Counted from the first letter of the stretch, positions 8,476-17,471 are shown. The stretch is DNA of 64,000 nucleotides from G965220825 sp965220825 (GCA_965220825.1 OZ244839.1:2604001-2668000), one strand, 5' to 3'. Numbers and translations: made by a program. The notes: generated by a model from the letters alone, not told the origin.

Positions 8476-10131
8476 ATGGAACAGTTCGACTATGTGATCG
8501 TGGGTTCCGGCTCGGCCGGCTCCGTGCTTGCATCCCGCCTGTCGGAGGATTCGCGCAAGCGCGTTCTGGTGCTCGAGCATGGCGGGAGCGACGCGGGCCC
8601 GCTGATCCAGATGCCGGCGGCGCTCTCATATCCCATGAACATGCCGCGCTACGACTGGGGCTTCGCGACGGACCCGGAACCCCATCTCGGCGGGCGCCGC
8701 CTGGCGGTGCCGCGGGGCAAGGTGGTGGGCGGGTCGTCCTCCATCAACGGCATGGTGTATGTGCGGGGCCACGCCTGCGACTATGACGGGTGGGAGGCGC
8801 GCGGGGCGGCGGGCTGGGGCTACAGGCACGTCCTGCCCTACTTCAAGCGCCTGGAGAACGCCCATGGTGGGCAGGCGGGCTGGCGGGGCACCGGCGGGCC
8901 GCTCCATGTCGTCCGGGGCCGCCTGGGGAATCCGCTTTACCGGCGTTTCATCGATGCCGGCGAGCAGGCCGGCTATCCGGCGACCGAGGATTACAACGGC
9001 GAGCGCCAGGAGGGGTTCGGCGCGATGGAGATGACGGTCTGGAAGGGCCGCCGCTGGTCGGTCGCCAACGCCTATCTCAAGCCCGCGCTGCGGCGGCCCA
9101 ACCTCGTGCTGCGGACAGGTGCGCGGGCGCGCCGCATCCTCATCCAGGACCGGCGGGCGGTGGGTGTGGAGTATGAGCGTGGCGGTGCGGTCCACGAGGT
9201 TCGCGCCAATGCGGAAGTCGTGCTTGCCGCGTCCACGATCAACTCCCCCAAGCTCCTCCTCCTGTCGGGCGTGGGCCCGGCGGAGCAGCTTCGGGAGCAT
9301 GGCATCGAAGCCGTCGCCGACCGCCCGGGAGTCGGCGCCAACCTCCAGGACCATCTGGAAATCTACTTTCAGATCGCGTGCCGACAGCCGGTGACGCTCT
9401 ACCGCCATTGGAACCCGCTCTCAAAGGCTGCGATCGGGGCGCGATGGCTCCTTTTCAAGGACGGGCTCGGGGCGACCAACCACTTCGAATCCTGCGGCTT
9501 CATCCGCTCCAGGGCGGGCGTGAAATACCCGGATATTCAGTACCACTTCCTGCCGCTCGCGGTGCGCTACGACGGCAAGGCATCGACCGGCGGCCACGGG
9601 TTCCAGACCCATGTCGGCCCCATGCGCTCGCGGTCCCGCGGGCGGGTGCGCCTCACCTCGCCCGATCCCGACGCGGCGCCCTCCATCCTGTTCAACTACA
9701 TGTCGCACGAGGACGACTGGCGCGATTTCAGAAACTGCATCCGCCTGACCCGGGAGATACTCGCGCAGCCGGCGCTCGCGCCCTATGCGGGCGAGGAGCT
9801 CTCTCCCGGGCCCGAGGTCCGGAGCGACGAGGCCATGGACGAATTCGTGCGCGGGGCGGTAGAGAGCGCCTACCACCCCTGCGGGACATGCCGCATGGGC
9901 GCCGTCGACGATCCGGACGCGGTGGTCGACCCGGAATGCCGCGTCATCGGCGTGGAGGCGTTGCGGGTGGCCGACAGCTCGATCTTCCCGCGCATCACCA
10001 ACGGCAACCTCAATGCGCCGACCGTCATGGTCGGCGAGAAGGCGTCGGACCATATTCTCGGCCGTTCGCCGCCCGCGTCGGCCAACGAGCAGCCATGGAT
10101 CAACCCCGCGTGGGAGCGCAGCCAGCGATAG
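8476..10131 (+). CDS. betA: Choline dehydrogenase, FAD-dependent GMC oxidoreductase (BetA)
   Basis: Oxidises choline to betaine aldehyde, and to some extent the aldehyde to betaine, at the inner face of the membrane; 551 residues (E. coli 556). The FAD dinucleotide fold VIVGSGSAGSVLASRL starts near residue 7, GMC signature 1 is PRGKVVGGSSSINGMVYVRG (about 80-99), signature 2 ASTINSPKLLLLSGVGP lies near 255, and the catalytic-His region is AYHPCGTCRMG, followed by the FAD-contacting NGNLNAPTVMVGEKASD. Co-transcribed with betI. A betaine-aldehyde dehydrogenase gene is absent here, so the second step is done by BetA itself, by a distant betB, or conceivably by another aldehyde enzyme. Other GMC alcohol dehydrogenases look similar; the betI neighbour decides. 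Confidence 0.93.
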   Translation: MEQFDYVIVGSGSAGSVLASRLSEDSRKRVLVLEHGGSDAGPLIQMPAALSYPMNMPRYDWGFATDPEPHLGGRRLAVPRGKVVGGSSSINGMVYVRGHACDYDGWEARGAAGWGYRHVLPYFKRLENAHGGQAGWRGTGGPLHVVRGRLGNPLYRRFIDAGEQAGYPATEDYNGERQEGFGAMEMTVWKGRRWSVANAYLKPALRRPNLVLRTGARARRILIQDRRAVGVEYERGGAVHEVRANAEVVLAASTINSPKLLLLSGVGPAEQLREHGIEAVADRPGVGANLQDHLEIYFQIACRQPVTLYRHWNPLSKAAIGARWLLFKDGLGATNHFESCGFIRSRAGVKYPDIQYHFLPLAVRYDGKASTGGHGFQTHVGPMRSRSRGRVRLTSPDPDAAPSILFNYMSHEDDWRDFRNCIRLTREILAQPALAPYAGEELSPGPEVRSDEAMDEFVRGAVESAYHPCGTCRMGAVDDPDAVVDPECRVIGVEALRVADSSIFPRITNGNLNAPTVMVGEKASDHILGRSPPASANEQPWINPAWERSQR

Positions 10132-10141
10132 CCCGGCCGCG

Positions 10142-10915
10142 TCAACGCCGGTAGGAGGGGTCTTCCCGGTCGAGGCGGCGGAGCAGCGCCTCGAAGCCGA
10201 TCTTCGCCCATTCCACATTGCCGGTGCCTTGGCCGATGCGCGCGGTGCGGCGGATCACCGCGTCCGCCGGCACTGCCAGCGCGCCGCCGGCCTGGGCCGC
10301 GATCTGGATCTCACAACTGCGCTCCAGATAGTGCATCAGGGTGAAGGCTTCGGCGATGGAGCGCCCCCAGGTGAGGGTGCCGTGATTGCGCAGGAAAAGC
10401 ATGCGCTTGGTACCCAGATTGCGGACGAGCGCCTCGCGCTCGGCAGGCCGCAGGCCGGGCCCGTCATAATCGTGATAGGCGATGCCGTTCGCATGGGTGA
10501 TCGCGAACTGGTTGACCGGCAGCAGGCCGCAGCGCTGGGCCGAGACGGCGACCCCCGCCACGGTGTGGAGGTGCATCACGCTTTCCGCCTCGGGCAGCGC
10601 TTCGAACACCGCCCGGTGTACGGCCCAGCCCGCCGGGTTGGCTTCGCCCGGGGCTTCGCCCGCATTGTCGCCCGCAATGTCCACGGTCATCAGGCTGGAG
10701 GCCGTCACGTCGTCGAACAGCGCACCGAAGGGAATGAAGAGATAGCGGTCCCGCCGGTCCGGGATTCGCACCGAGAGATGGGTGTAGATCAGATCGTCCA
10801 TGCCCCGCCGGTAGAACATGCGGTAGCAGGCGGCAAGCTCGCGGCGGGCGGTGCGCTCGGCCTCGCTTACGGCGCCACGCTTGTGAGCCGCAGCGGCCGC
10901 GTCCCTGGTGCCCAT
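10142..10915 (-). CDS. Class II aldolase/adducin family protein
   Basis: A 257-residue member of the zinc-dependent class II (fuculose-phosphate) aldolase fold. Metal-ligand motifs are present: SVMHLHTVAGVAVS (His-x-His) and FLRNHGTLTWG (third His). The start at 10915 is preferred over an upstream one that would run into the hyuB stop; it has GGAAGGGAG upstream. It is the last gene of the hydantoinase-like run (31-bp gap to hyuB). Many catabolic clusters use such proteins as aldolases, decarboxylases or dehydratases of hydroxy-acids; the sequence does not tell which. It would act on the product of the HyuAB reaction if the operon is a pathway. Confidence 0.88.
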   Translation of the reverse strand: MGTRDAAAAAHKRGAVSEAERTARRELAACYRMFYRRGMDDLIYTHLSVRIPDRRDRYLFIPFGALFDDVTASSLMTVDIAGDNAGEAPGEANPAGWAVHRAVFEALPEAESVMHLHTVAGVAVSAQRCGLLPVNQFAITHANGIAYHDYDGPGLRPAEREALVRNLGTKRMLFLRNHGTLTWGRSIAEAFTLMHYLERSCEIQIAAQAGGALAVPADAVIRRTARIGQGTGNVEWAKIGFEALLRRLDREDPSYRR

Positions 10916-10946
10916 CGCCCGGTCTCCCTTCCGGGGCGGGGCGGCC

Positions 10947-12689
10947 TTACTCGGCGGCCTCCGGCAGCGGGTCGTCGCCCGTGCCGTAGCGCCGGAACCA
11001 GCTTGCATCGAAGCCATAGTCCCGCGCGGCCGCGTCGGCGCTTACATAGCCTTCCAGCACGTCCTCCACCACGGCGTACGGATCCCGCGCGCGCGGCTCG
11101 CCATAGCCGCCGCCGCCCGGTGCCTTCACCGAAACCCGTTCGCCGGGCCGGATCGGCACATTGGAATATTTGCTGGTGGAAATCTTGCCGAAGGCCGCGC
11201 CCACGGTGGTCCAGTCGTTGGCACCCTCGGCCCGGAAGAGCGTCGCGCCCGGAATCCCCGCGCCGCCGCCCTCGAGCCCCCAGGCGACCTTCTTGTGCTT
11301 GTTGGTCATCTGGCTGATGGTCACGTCGCCGGTGCACAGCATGGTCTTGGAGATGCTGAGGCCCCCGCGGTGCTCGCCGGCGCCGCCCGAATCCTCGCGC
11401 AGCGCATATTCCTCCACGATCCAGGGGAAGCGCGTCTCGAACACTTCGGTGGGCGTGTTGGCGCAGTTGCCGTTGATGGAATCGGTGGCGTCGTTGCCGT
11501 CGGCGAAGCTGCGGGCGCCGTAGCCCACATAGGAGAAGTCGAAGGCGCCGATGGGCTCGTCGTTGCGCGCATCGTAGCCGCCGAACACGAAGCAGCCGTG
11601 GGTGGTCCCCTCGGACGCCATCACCCGGTCGGGCGCGGCGGGCGCCATGGCGCCCAGGATCACGGCCACGATCAGCGGATGGGTCTCCGTGTTGCCGCCC
11701 ACTTCGGAGCCCGGATAGTCCACGTTCATCACCGTGCCGGCGGGCGCGATCACCCGGATCGGGCGGAAGCAGCCGGAATTCTTCGGAATCGTCTGGTCGG
11801 TGAGATGGAGCATGGCGTTGTAGGAGGCGGACCACGCGACGCCGAGCGTCGCATTGATTGGCCCCAGCGCCTGGGGCGAGGAGCCCGTATAGTCGATCAC
11901 CACCTCGTCCCCCTGCACGTGGACGGCGCAGCGGATGGTGAACTCCCGGTCCTCGATGCCGTCGTCCTCGAGCCCGTCCTCGAAGCGGTAGACGCCGTCC
12001 GGGAAGGCCGCGATCTCGGCCCGCATGCGGGCCTCGGAATATTCCATCAGGTCGGAGACGGTGCGGCGGAAGAGGTCCACGCCGTACTTGCCGATCAGCT
12101 CCTTCATCCGCGCCTCGCCCAGATCGACCGCCGAGATCAGCGCGCGGATGTCGCCGTAGTTCTGCCGCGGCGTGCGGACATTGGCGAGCATAAGCTTCCA
12201 GACCTCCACCACATCCTCGCCGGCCTTCTTGATCTTGACCGGCGGGACGCGCAGCCCCTCATGGAAGATCTCCGTCGCCTCGCCCGGGAAGCCGCCGGGC
12301 ACCATGCCGCCGATTTCGACGAAATGGCCGATGGCGACGGCGAAGCCCATGATCTCTCCGTCGACGAAGATGGGCTTGAACATGGTGTGCTCGGGCGTGT
12401 GCAGCCCGCCCCGGTAGGGGTCGTTATGGACGATCACGTCGCCCTCATTGATGTCGGCGAGCGAGATCTCCTTCACCATGGAGCGCACCAGCAGCGGTAC
12501 GCCGCCGATCTGGGCCGGGCAGAATTCGGCGACGGCGATCATCTCGCCTTCGGTGTTGGCAAGTGCGCAGGTGAAGTCCTCCGCCTCGGAGAAAATGGTG
12601 GAGTAGGCCGTCTTCTGCACGTTGACGCCCATCTCCCGGCAAATCGCCACCATGGCGGATTCGATGATGTTCATCGTGACCATGTCCAT
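10947..12689 (-). CDS. hyuB: Hydantoinase B / 5-oxoprolinase-family subunit B
   Basis: The 580-residue partner of HyuA in ATP-dependent opening of a cyclic amide (hydantoin, N-methylhydantoin, oxoproline, caprolactam) or in ATP-dependent carboxylation of ketones such as acetophenone. Family hallmarks: MDMVTMNIIESAMVAICREMG at the N-terminus, EAEDFTCALANTEGEMIA, VHNDPYRGGLHTPEHTM, NTETHPLIVAVILGAMAP and a glycine-rich C-terminal EHRGGLSISKTMLCTG. Strong ribosome binding site GGAGGAGG ahead of ATG 12689. It lies 27 bp downstream of hyuA and 31 bp upstream of the aldolase gene, so the three are one operon. Substrate cannot be read from sequence. Confidence 0.93.
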   Translation of the reverse strand: MDMVTMNIIESAMVAICREMGVNVQKTAYSTIFSEAEDFTCALANTEGEMIAVAEFCPAQIGGVPLLVRSMVKEISLADINEGDVIVHNDPYRGGLHTPEHTMFKPIFVDGEIMGFAVAIGHFVEIGGMVPGGFPGEATEIFHEGLRVPPVKIKKAGEDVVEVWKLMLANVRTPRQNYGDIRALISAVDLGEARMKELIGKYGVDLFRRTVSDLMEYSEARMRAEIAAFPDGVYRFEDGLEDDGIEDREFTIRCAVHVQGDEVVIDYTGSSPQALGPINATLGVAWSASYNAMLHLTDQTIPKNSGCFRPIRVIAPAGTVMNVDYPGSEVGGNTETHPLIVAVILGAMAPAAPDRVMASEGTTHGCFVFGGYDARNDEPIGAFDFSYVGYGARSFADGNDATDSINGNCANTPTEVFETRFPWIVEEYALREDSGGAGEHRGGLSISKTMLCTGDVTISQMTNKHKKVAWGLEGGGAGIPGATLFRAEGANDWTTVGAAFGKISTSKYSNVPIRPGERVSVKAPGGGGYGEPRARDPYAVVEDVLEGYVSADAAARDYGFDASWFRRYGTGDDPLPEAAE

Positions 12690-12716
12690 GACGAACCTCC
12701 TCCCGCGCGGGCGTTG

Positions 12717-14756
12717 CTAGCGGGCGCCCGCGATTTCGCCGATCAGGATATTACCGTAGCGGTCGATCCGCACCGGCTGGCCCGGGCGGATCACGGTGAC
12801 GGAAGCCGGCTCCTCGATAAGCGCCGGGCCTTCGAAGCGGTGCCCGCCGCCGAGGCGCGCGCGGTCATAGACCGGGGTTTCGCGCCAGCCTTCCTCATAG
12901 AGGACGGGGCGCGCGCCGGCGGGCTCCGGCTTGCCGTCGGCGGCGGCGATCTCGGCGAGCTGCGGCTTGTCGGTAAGGGAAACGGCGGTGACCTTGATGG
13001 AGGTCATCTCGATCTTCTCGCCGGGAATGTCGAAGTTGAAGCGCTCTCGGTGTGCGCGGTGGAACGCGGTCCAGAGCTCTTCCAGCGCCGCGTCGTCGAA
13101 GCGGTCGAAGGCGATGGGCACGTCGAGTTCGTGGTTCTGCCCCAGATAGCGCATCTCGAGGGAGCGGTGGATCTCGACGGCGCCCTCATAGCCCTGTTCC
13201 TTCAGCGCGGCCGCACCCTCGCGGATCAGGTCCGAGAGCACGGTGTCCGCATGCGCGCGGTCGAAGGCGGCGGACGTCATCTGCGCCGTCCGCTCCAGGT
13301 TCACCCGCGCGTCCGTCATCAAGAAGCCGAAGGCGGAGAACTGGCCGGGATGGTTCGGCACGATGCCGTTCGGGATGTTGGCGTTCACCATCAGGTCCGC
13401 GACATGCACGGGGCCCGCGCCGCCGAAGGCCAGCAGGGTGAAGTCCCGCGGGTCCAGGCCGCGCTCGGTGAGTACGGAGCGCAGGGCGCCGATCATGTTG
13501 TTGTTGGCGATCCGCACCATGGCGAGCGCGGTCTCCTCCGCAGGGTTGCCGATGGCGGCCGCAACCTTCGCGAGCGCCGCGTCCGCCGCGGCCCTGTCGA
13601 GGCTCATGCTGCCGCCCAGGAAGTTCGCCGGGTTGATGCGGCCCAGCGCCACGTTCGCATCCGTCACCGTCGCCCGGCTGCCGCCGAGGCCGTAGCAGGC
13701 GGGCCCGGGCTTCGCGCCCGCGCTCTCGGGCCCGACGCGCAGCATGCCGCCCTTGTCGATCCAGGCCAGGGACCCGCCACCCGCCCCCATGGTGCGGATG
13801 TCGATCATGGGAATCTGGATCGGCAGGCCGAACTCGATCTCGAAGCTCGTGGTGAAGCTCTCGCTGCCGCCGACCACGGTGGAGACGTCCGTCGAGGTGC
13901 CGCCCATGTCGAGGGTGACCAGATGGTCCACGCCCACGCTGCGGGCGATCTGCTTCGCGCCGACCACGCCGCCGGTGGGGCCGGAGAGCGTCATCTGCAC
14001 CGGGCGGTCGGCGGCGGCCTCCAAGGTCATCTCGCCGCCATTGGACTTGATGGCCGCCACATGGCGGGTGATCCCCTTCGCGTCCAGGCGGCTCCGCATG
14101 GCGCTGAGGTGGCTGCCGACCACGGGCTTGATATAGGCGTCCGCGATGGTGGTGGAGGCGCGCTCGAACTCCTTCCACTTGGGCAGCACCTCATAGGAGA
14201 TGCTCACCGGGAGGTCCGGGCATTCCTCCGCGAAGATTTCCCGCGCGCGCCGCTCATGCGCCGGCGAGACGAAGGAGAAGAGGAAGTTGACGGCAACCGC
14301 CTGGACGCGCCCCGACGCCCGGATCTCGCGGGCGACGGCGCGGATGCGGGCTTCGTCCAGCGGACGGTAGATCTCGCCGCGGGCCAGGATGCGCTCGTCC
14401 ACCTCGTAGCAGTGGCGCCGCTTCACCAGCGGCTTCGCCTTGACCCAGGTGATGTCGTAGTGGCTCTTGCGCTTGCCCCGCTGGATGAAAGGCACGTCGC
14501 GGAAGCCCGCCGTGGTCACATAGGCGACGGTCGCGCCCTTGCGCTCAAGGATGGCGTTGGTCGCGATGGTGGTGCCGAAGCGGATGTTGCCGATGGCGCC
14601 CGCATCGCCCGCCTGCTCCAGACCGCCGAGGATGCCGTCGATGGGGTCACCGGGCGTCGACAGGGTCTTCCACACGTCGACTGCCCGGGTCTCGGGATCG
14701 TAGCGCACGAAATCCGTGAACGTGCCCCCCACATCGATCCCTACCAGATCGCGCAT
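12717..14756 (-). CDS. hyuA: Hydantoinase A / 5-oxoprolinase-family ATPase subunit A
   Basis: The 679-residue ATPase subunit of the ASKHA fold. The N-terminal phosphate-1 motif GIDVGGTFTDFV (residues 6-17), the Hydant_A_N domain, the second phosphate loop LVTLDMGGTSTDVSTV (about 285-300) and the adenosine-region motif LAFGGAGPVHVADL are all present. It phosphorylates the amide or enol oxygen of the substrate for ring opening or carboxylation by the AB complex. GGAGGGG precedes the start. Located between a 71-residue zinc-ribbon gene upstream and hyuB. Length is typical (650-720 residues). ATP-dependent N-methylhydantoinase or an acetone/acetophenone-carboxylase-like enzyme are both possible. 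Confidence 0.93.
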   Translation of the reverse strand: MRDLVGIDVGGTFTDFVRYDPETRAVDVWKTLSTPGDPIDGILGGLEQAGDAGAIGNIRFGTTIATNAILERKGATVAYVTTAGFRDVPFIQRGKRKSHYDITWVKAKPLVKRRHCYEVDERILARGEIYRPLDEARIRAVAREIRASGRVQAVAVNFLFSFVSPAHERRAREIFAEECPDLPVSISYEVLPKWKEFERASTTIADAYIKPVVGSHLSAMRSRLDAKGITRHVAAIKSNGGEMTLEAAADRPVQMTLSGPTGGVVGAKQIARSVGVDHLVTLDMGGTSTDVSTVVGGSESFTTSFEIEFGLPIQIPMIDIRTMGAGGGSLAWIDKGGMLRVGPESAGAKPGPACYGLGGSRATVTDANVALGRINPANFLGGSMSLDRAAADAALAKVAAAIGNPAEETALAMVRIANNNMIGALRSVLTERGLDPRDFTLLAFGGAGPVHVADLMVNANIPNGIVPNHPGQFSAFGFLMTDARVNLERTAQMTSAAFDRAHADTVLSDLIREGAAALKEQGYEGAVEIHRSLEMRYLGQNHELDVPIAFDRFDDAALEELWTAFHRAHRERFNFDIPGEKIEMTSIKVTAVSLTDKPQLAEIAAADGKPEPAGARPVLYEEGWRETPVYDRARLGGGHRFEGPALIEEPASVTVIRPGQPVRIDRYGNILIGEIAGAR

Positions 14757-14825
14757 GGATCCCCTCCGCGGTGCGGTCTCGCGCCTGCCCGCCGCGGCGC
14801 TGGCGGCGGTCGTGCGGTTCCGCGC

Positions 14826-15041
14826 TCAGCCGGTCTCGTGGATTCCCTGCTTCGGCAGGGGGATGCGCGGCTGCTCCACGCCCTCGGCCCGCGCCGTAAA
14901 CCACTGCACGCACCAGTCGGAGCAAAACAGCTGGTCCTTGTCCCCGACCCGGGCCGAGAGGCCTTCGTCGTAGATCAGCACGCCGCAATTGTCGCACTTG
15001 ACGTAGCGCTCGATGTAATACCCGTTGTCCGAAAAGCGCAT
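14826..15041 (-). CDS. Small treble-clef/zinc-ribbon protein linked to HyuAB (71 residues)
   Basis: A 71-residue soluble protein with two cysteine pairs, CDNCGVLIYDEG (residues 16-19) and FCSDWCVQWF (residues 40-43), consistent with one structural Zn or Fe site of the treble-clef type. No signal peptide or membrane segment. Start at ATG 15041 behind a purine-rich GGGAGAGCGAGGGCGGG stretch. It leads the operon zinc-ribbon, hyuA, hyuB, aldolase. Acetone and acetophenone carboxylases, distant relatives of HyuAB, have small zinc-binding gamma-type subunits, so this may be a tiny third subunit; I see no direct similarity and this is inference. I do not recognise a named family. Confidence 0.75.
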   Translation of the reverse strand: MRFSDNGYYIERYVKCDNCGVLIYDEGLSARVGDKDQLFCSDWCVQWFTARAEGVEQPRIPLPKQGIHETG

Positions 15042-15148
15042 CCCGCCCTCGCTCTCCCGCCGCGCGCGGCCTGCGCGCCCATTGCGCCGGAGTGTGTAGA
15101 GACGGGCCCTGGGTGTCAACGTCTCCCGCCGCCCCACTTTTTTTGTTC

Positions 15149-15224
15149 GGTGCGCGGGTCTCCAGGCCCGCATGTTGTTGTTTTTCGAGAAGAAGAAAAA
15201 TGCGGGCCTGGAGACCCGCGCACC
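15149..15224. repeat. Large perfect palindrome: 25-bp inverted repeat around a 26-nt loop
   Basis: The arms 15149-15173 and 15200-15224 are exact reverse complements (core CGGGTCTCCAGGCCCGCA). The loop (15174-15199) is purine/pyrimidine-asymmetric and can pair partly with itself (TTTTC with GAAAA). It fills most of the 213-bp gap between the flavoenzyme stop (15255) and the zinc-ribbon start (15041). No U-run follows it on either strand, so a simple intrinsic terminator is unlikely; a REP/MITE-like intergenic element or an RNA-stabilising hairpin fits better. No second copy was noticed in this window. Confidence 0.9.
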
Positions 15225-15254
15225 TGAAACAGGCACCGCGTCGGTGCGCGGCTC

Positions 15255-17303
15255 TCAGAGTGCCCGGCCGAGCTCCTCGCCGTCATACATGAGCTGGATG
15301 GGGCGGCGGGGTGCGAGCGCATCGCCCACCCGGTGGAGATCGGGCACCCGGTCCTGCAACGCCCGGAAGAGCGCGTCGTCCGGGGAGCGCAGCATGGAGA
15401 TCACCACCGTGTCGACGCCTTCGATGGCGCGCGGCCTGCCGCCCCACACCGAGTGGACATGGACCGCATCGCCCTCGATCCGTTCCACATTGGTGTGGGC
15501 GCTGCACAGCACGCCGGCTTCCTCGAGGCGGGGCATCACGAAGGGGAGGTCGAGCGTCCGCATGACGTCCTCGCCCACCATCGCCCGCGGGGTCACGATC
15601 TCCACCGCCGCGCCGCCGCGCGTCGCCAGGACCTCGGCCAGCCCGAGCGGCAGATAGAAGCCCGTCTCCTCCAGGATCACGACCCGCCGTCCCAGCGCGC
15701 CCGCATCGGCCAGTACGCGCGCCGCCGCCGTGCCGATGTCGAGGACGTTTTCCTGCTCCGTGCCTGCGAGGCGCGCCTGGCCCGGGCGGTACTGGCTGCG
15801 ACCGTCCTTGTCCCAGCGCGCCCCGGTGGCCACTACCACGATGTCGGGCTTCTCGCGCTCAATCAGCTCGGGCGTCGCGTCCACGCCGAGCCTCACCTCG
15901 ACGCCCCCCACCTCCATGGCACGCGCCAGATTGTCGATGGCGATGGCCCACTCCTTGCGGGTCGGGAGCCCCATCAGGAGGTTCAGGTGGCCGCCGAGGC
16001 GCTGGCTGCGCTCGAGCAGCACCACCCGGTGGCCGCGCCGGCCCGCGACCTCGGCGGTCTTCATCCCGGCGAGGCCCCCGCCCACCACCAGCACCGACTT
16101 CGCCTCCTCCGGCGCGACCGGCCGCAGCGTGCCGCTGCCCCAGCGCGCCTCGCGCCCGACGCTCGGGTTGACCACGCAGGCCACCGGCCGGTTGTCGAAG
16201 AGCCGCGCGACGCACTCGTTGGCGCCCATGCAGCGGCGTATCTCGCGCTCCCTGCCCTCGCGGGTCTTCCGCACCAGATGGGGCTCGGCCATCTGTGCGC
16301 GGGTCATGGCGACCATGTCGGCGGCACCCTCGGCGAGCGCCCGTTCCGCCTGCCGCAGGTCGATGATACGCCCGACGATAAAGGTCTTGGCCCGGTTGCC
16401 CACCACCGCCCTGGCGCGCTTGCCGAAGGGGATCATGAAGCCGTTCTCCACATCCATGGGCGCAACGGCGTGATGAAGCGTGTGATAGGCGCCGCCTGAG
16501 ATGTTGAAGAAGTCGAAGAGGCCGGCGGACGAGAGAATCTCGAGCTGCTCCTCGGCCTGGTCTGGTGTAATGCCCCCATCGCCCATGAACTCGTCGAAGG
16601 AGAGGCGGACGCCGACGGTCAGCGAATCGCCCACCCGCCTGCGGACCTCCTCGCCGATCTCCAGAAGGATGCGGCAGCGATTGCGGACCGTGCCGCCATA
16701 GCCGTCGGTTCTGTCGTTGTAGACGGGGCTCAGGAACTGGCCGAGCAGGTAGCTGTGGGCGGCGTGCAGCTCCACCCCGTCGCAGCCGGAGGCCTGCACG
16801 TTGAGCGCGGATTCCCCGAACCCCGCGACCACATCGTCGATATGTTCCTGCTCCATGATCATGGGGATTTCGTTATGCACCACTGAGGGCAGGCTGGAGA
16901 CGCCCCAGAGCGGGTGCCACTCGTCCATGATCATGGTGCCCTTGTCGTGCACGCCGCAGCCAAAGAGCTGGATGAACTGCCGCGCCCCGTGAGCATGGAC
17001 CGCGTCGGCGAGCTTGGCATATTGCGGAATGGCGCGTTTTTCCCAGGCCGAGCAGCCTTCGAAGAACGACCCCTTGCTCAGCCGGTGTGCCGCCTGCTGC
17101 TCGCAGATGAAGAGCGCCGCGCCGCCCTTCGCGCGCTCCCGGTAATAGTCGACATGCCGGTCGCCTAGGATGTTGTCCTTGCCGTAGAGCGTCGTCTGCG
17201 CCGTCATCATGATGCGGTTCTTCACGCGGGTGGAACCGATCTCCAGCGGCTCCCAGACATGACGAAGCCCGGACCCGGCGGCACTTCCATCGGCTGCATT
17301 CAT
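15255..17303 (-). CDS. Old-Yellow-Enzyme/TMADH-family NADH:flavin oxidoreductase (682 residues), demethylase-like
   Basis: Two-part flavoenzyme: an FMN TIM barrel (residues 1 to about 370, with VKNRIMMTAQTT, DGVELHAAHSYLLGQFLSP and YNDRTDGYGGTVRNRCR) and a C-terminal FAD/NAD-binding half (VLVVGGGLAGMKTAEVAGRRG). Relatives include 2,4-dienoyl-CoA reductase, trimethylamine dehydrogenase and dimethylglycine or N-methylproline demethylases. The cluster-binding region reads CMGANEC...VACVVNPS, i.e. CxxAxxC, so the second of the four [4Fe-4S] ligands of TMADH is alanine. The covalent-flavin Cys of TMADH is also missing. Start at ATG 17303 with GGGAG 8 nt upstream. It sits between the hydantoinase operon and the ABC transporter, same strand. 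Demethylation of an N-methyl substrate is plausible, not proven. Confidence 0.9.
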   Translation of the reverse strand: MNAADGSAAGSGLRHVWEPLEIGSTRVKNRIMMTAQTTLYGKDNILGDRHVDYYRERAKGGAALFICEQQAAHRLSKGSFFEGCSAWEKRAIPQYAKLADAVHAHGARQFIQLFGCGVHDKGTMIMDEWHPLWGVSSLPSVVHNEIPMIMEQEHIDDVVAGFGESALNVQASGCDGVELHAAHSYLLGQFLSPVYNDRTDGYGGTVRNRCRILLEIGEEVRRRVGDSLTVGVRLSFDEFMGDGGITPDQAEEQLEILSSAGLFDFFNISGGAYHTLHHAVAPMDVENGFMIPFGKRARAVVGNRAKTFIVGRIIDLRQAERALAEGAADMVAMTRAQMAEPHLVRKTREGREREIRRCMGANECVARLFDNRPVACVVNPSVGREARWGSGTLRPVAPEEAKSVLVVGGGLAGMKTAEVAGRRGHRVVLLERSQRLGGHLNLLMGLPTRKEWAIAIDNLARAMEVGGVEVRLGVDATPELIEREKPDIVVVATGARWDKDGRSQYRPGQARLAGTEQENVLDIGTAAARVLADAGALGRRVVILEETGFYLPLGLAEVLATRGGAAVEIVTPRAMVGEDVMRTLDLPFVMPRLEEAGVLCSAHTNVERIEGDAVHVHSVWGGRPRAIEGVDTVVISMLRSPDDALFRALQDRVPDLHRVGDALAPRRPIQLMYDGEELGRAL

Positions 17304-17403
17304 GATCGCCACTCCCTTCGAACGCCCTGTGCCCTGGGGAGTGTACACTGCGCGCGGACGCCCAAGTCCACCCGCGGCCTTCCCGGTACGGCGCGAGGGG
17401 GCG

Positions 17404-17433
17404 AAAAAAGGCGCGGGCCGAATGGCCCGCGCC
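17404..17433 (-). terminator. Intrinsic terminator after the ABC binding-protein gene
   Basis: On the minus strand a 10-bp GC-only stem GGCGCGGGCC/GGCCCGCGCC with a 4-nt loop is followed directly by six T. It lies 38 bp past the stop of the binding-protein gene (17472) and 101 bp ahead of the flavoenzyme start. It should separate the transporter transcript from the flavoenzyme-hydantoinase one, or act as a partial attenuator. Confidence 0.85.
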
Positions 17434-17471
17434 GTGAAGTGTCGAAAAGGTCTCGATAAGGTCGTTCGGCG

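Noticed and set aside
10908..15227. Very long plus-strand open frame (over 1400 codons) antisense to hyuA/hyuB
   Set aside because: It is His/Asp/Gly/Arg-rich with no recognisable domain, and the opposite strand carries complete hydantoinase genes with good ribosome binding sites; GC-rich codon third positions create such frames.
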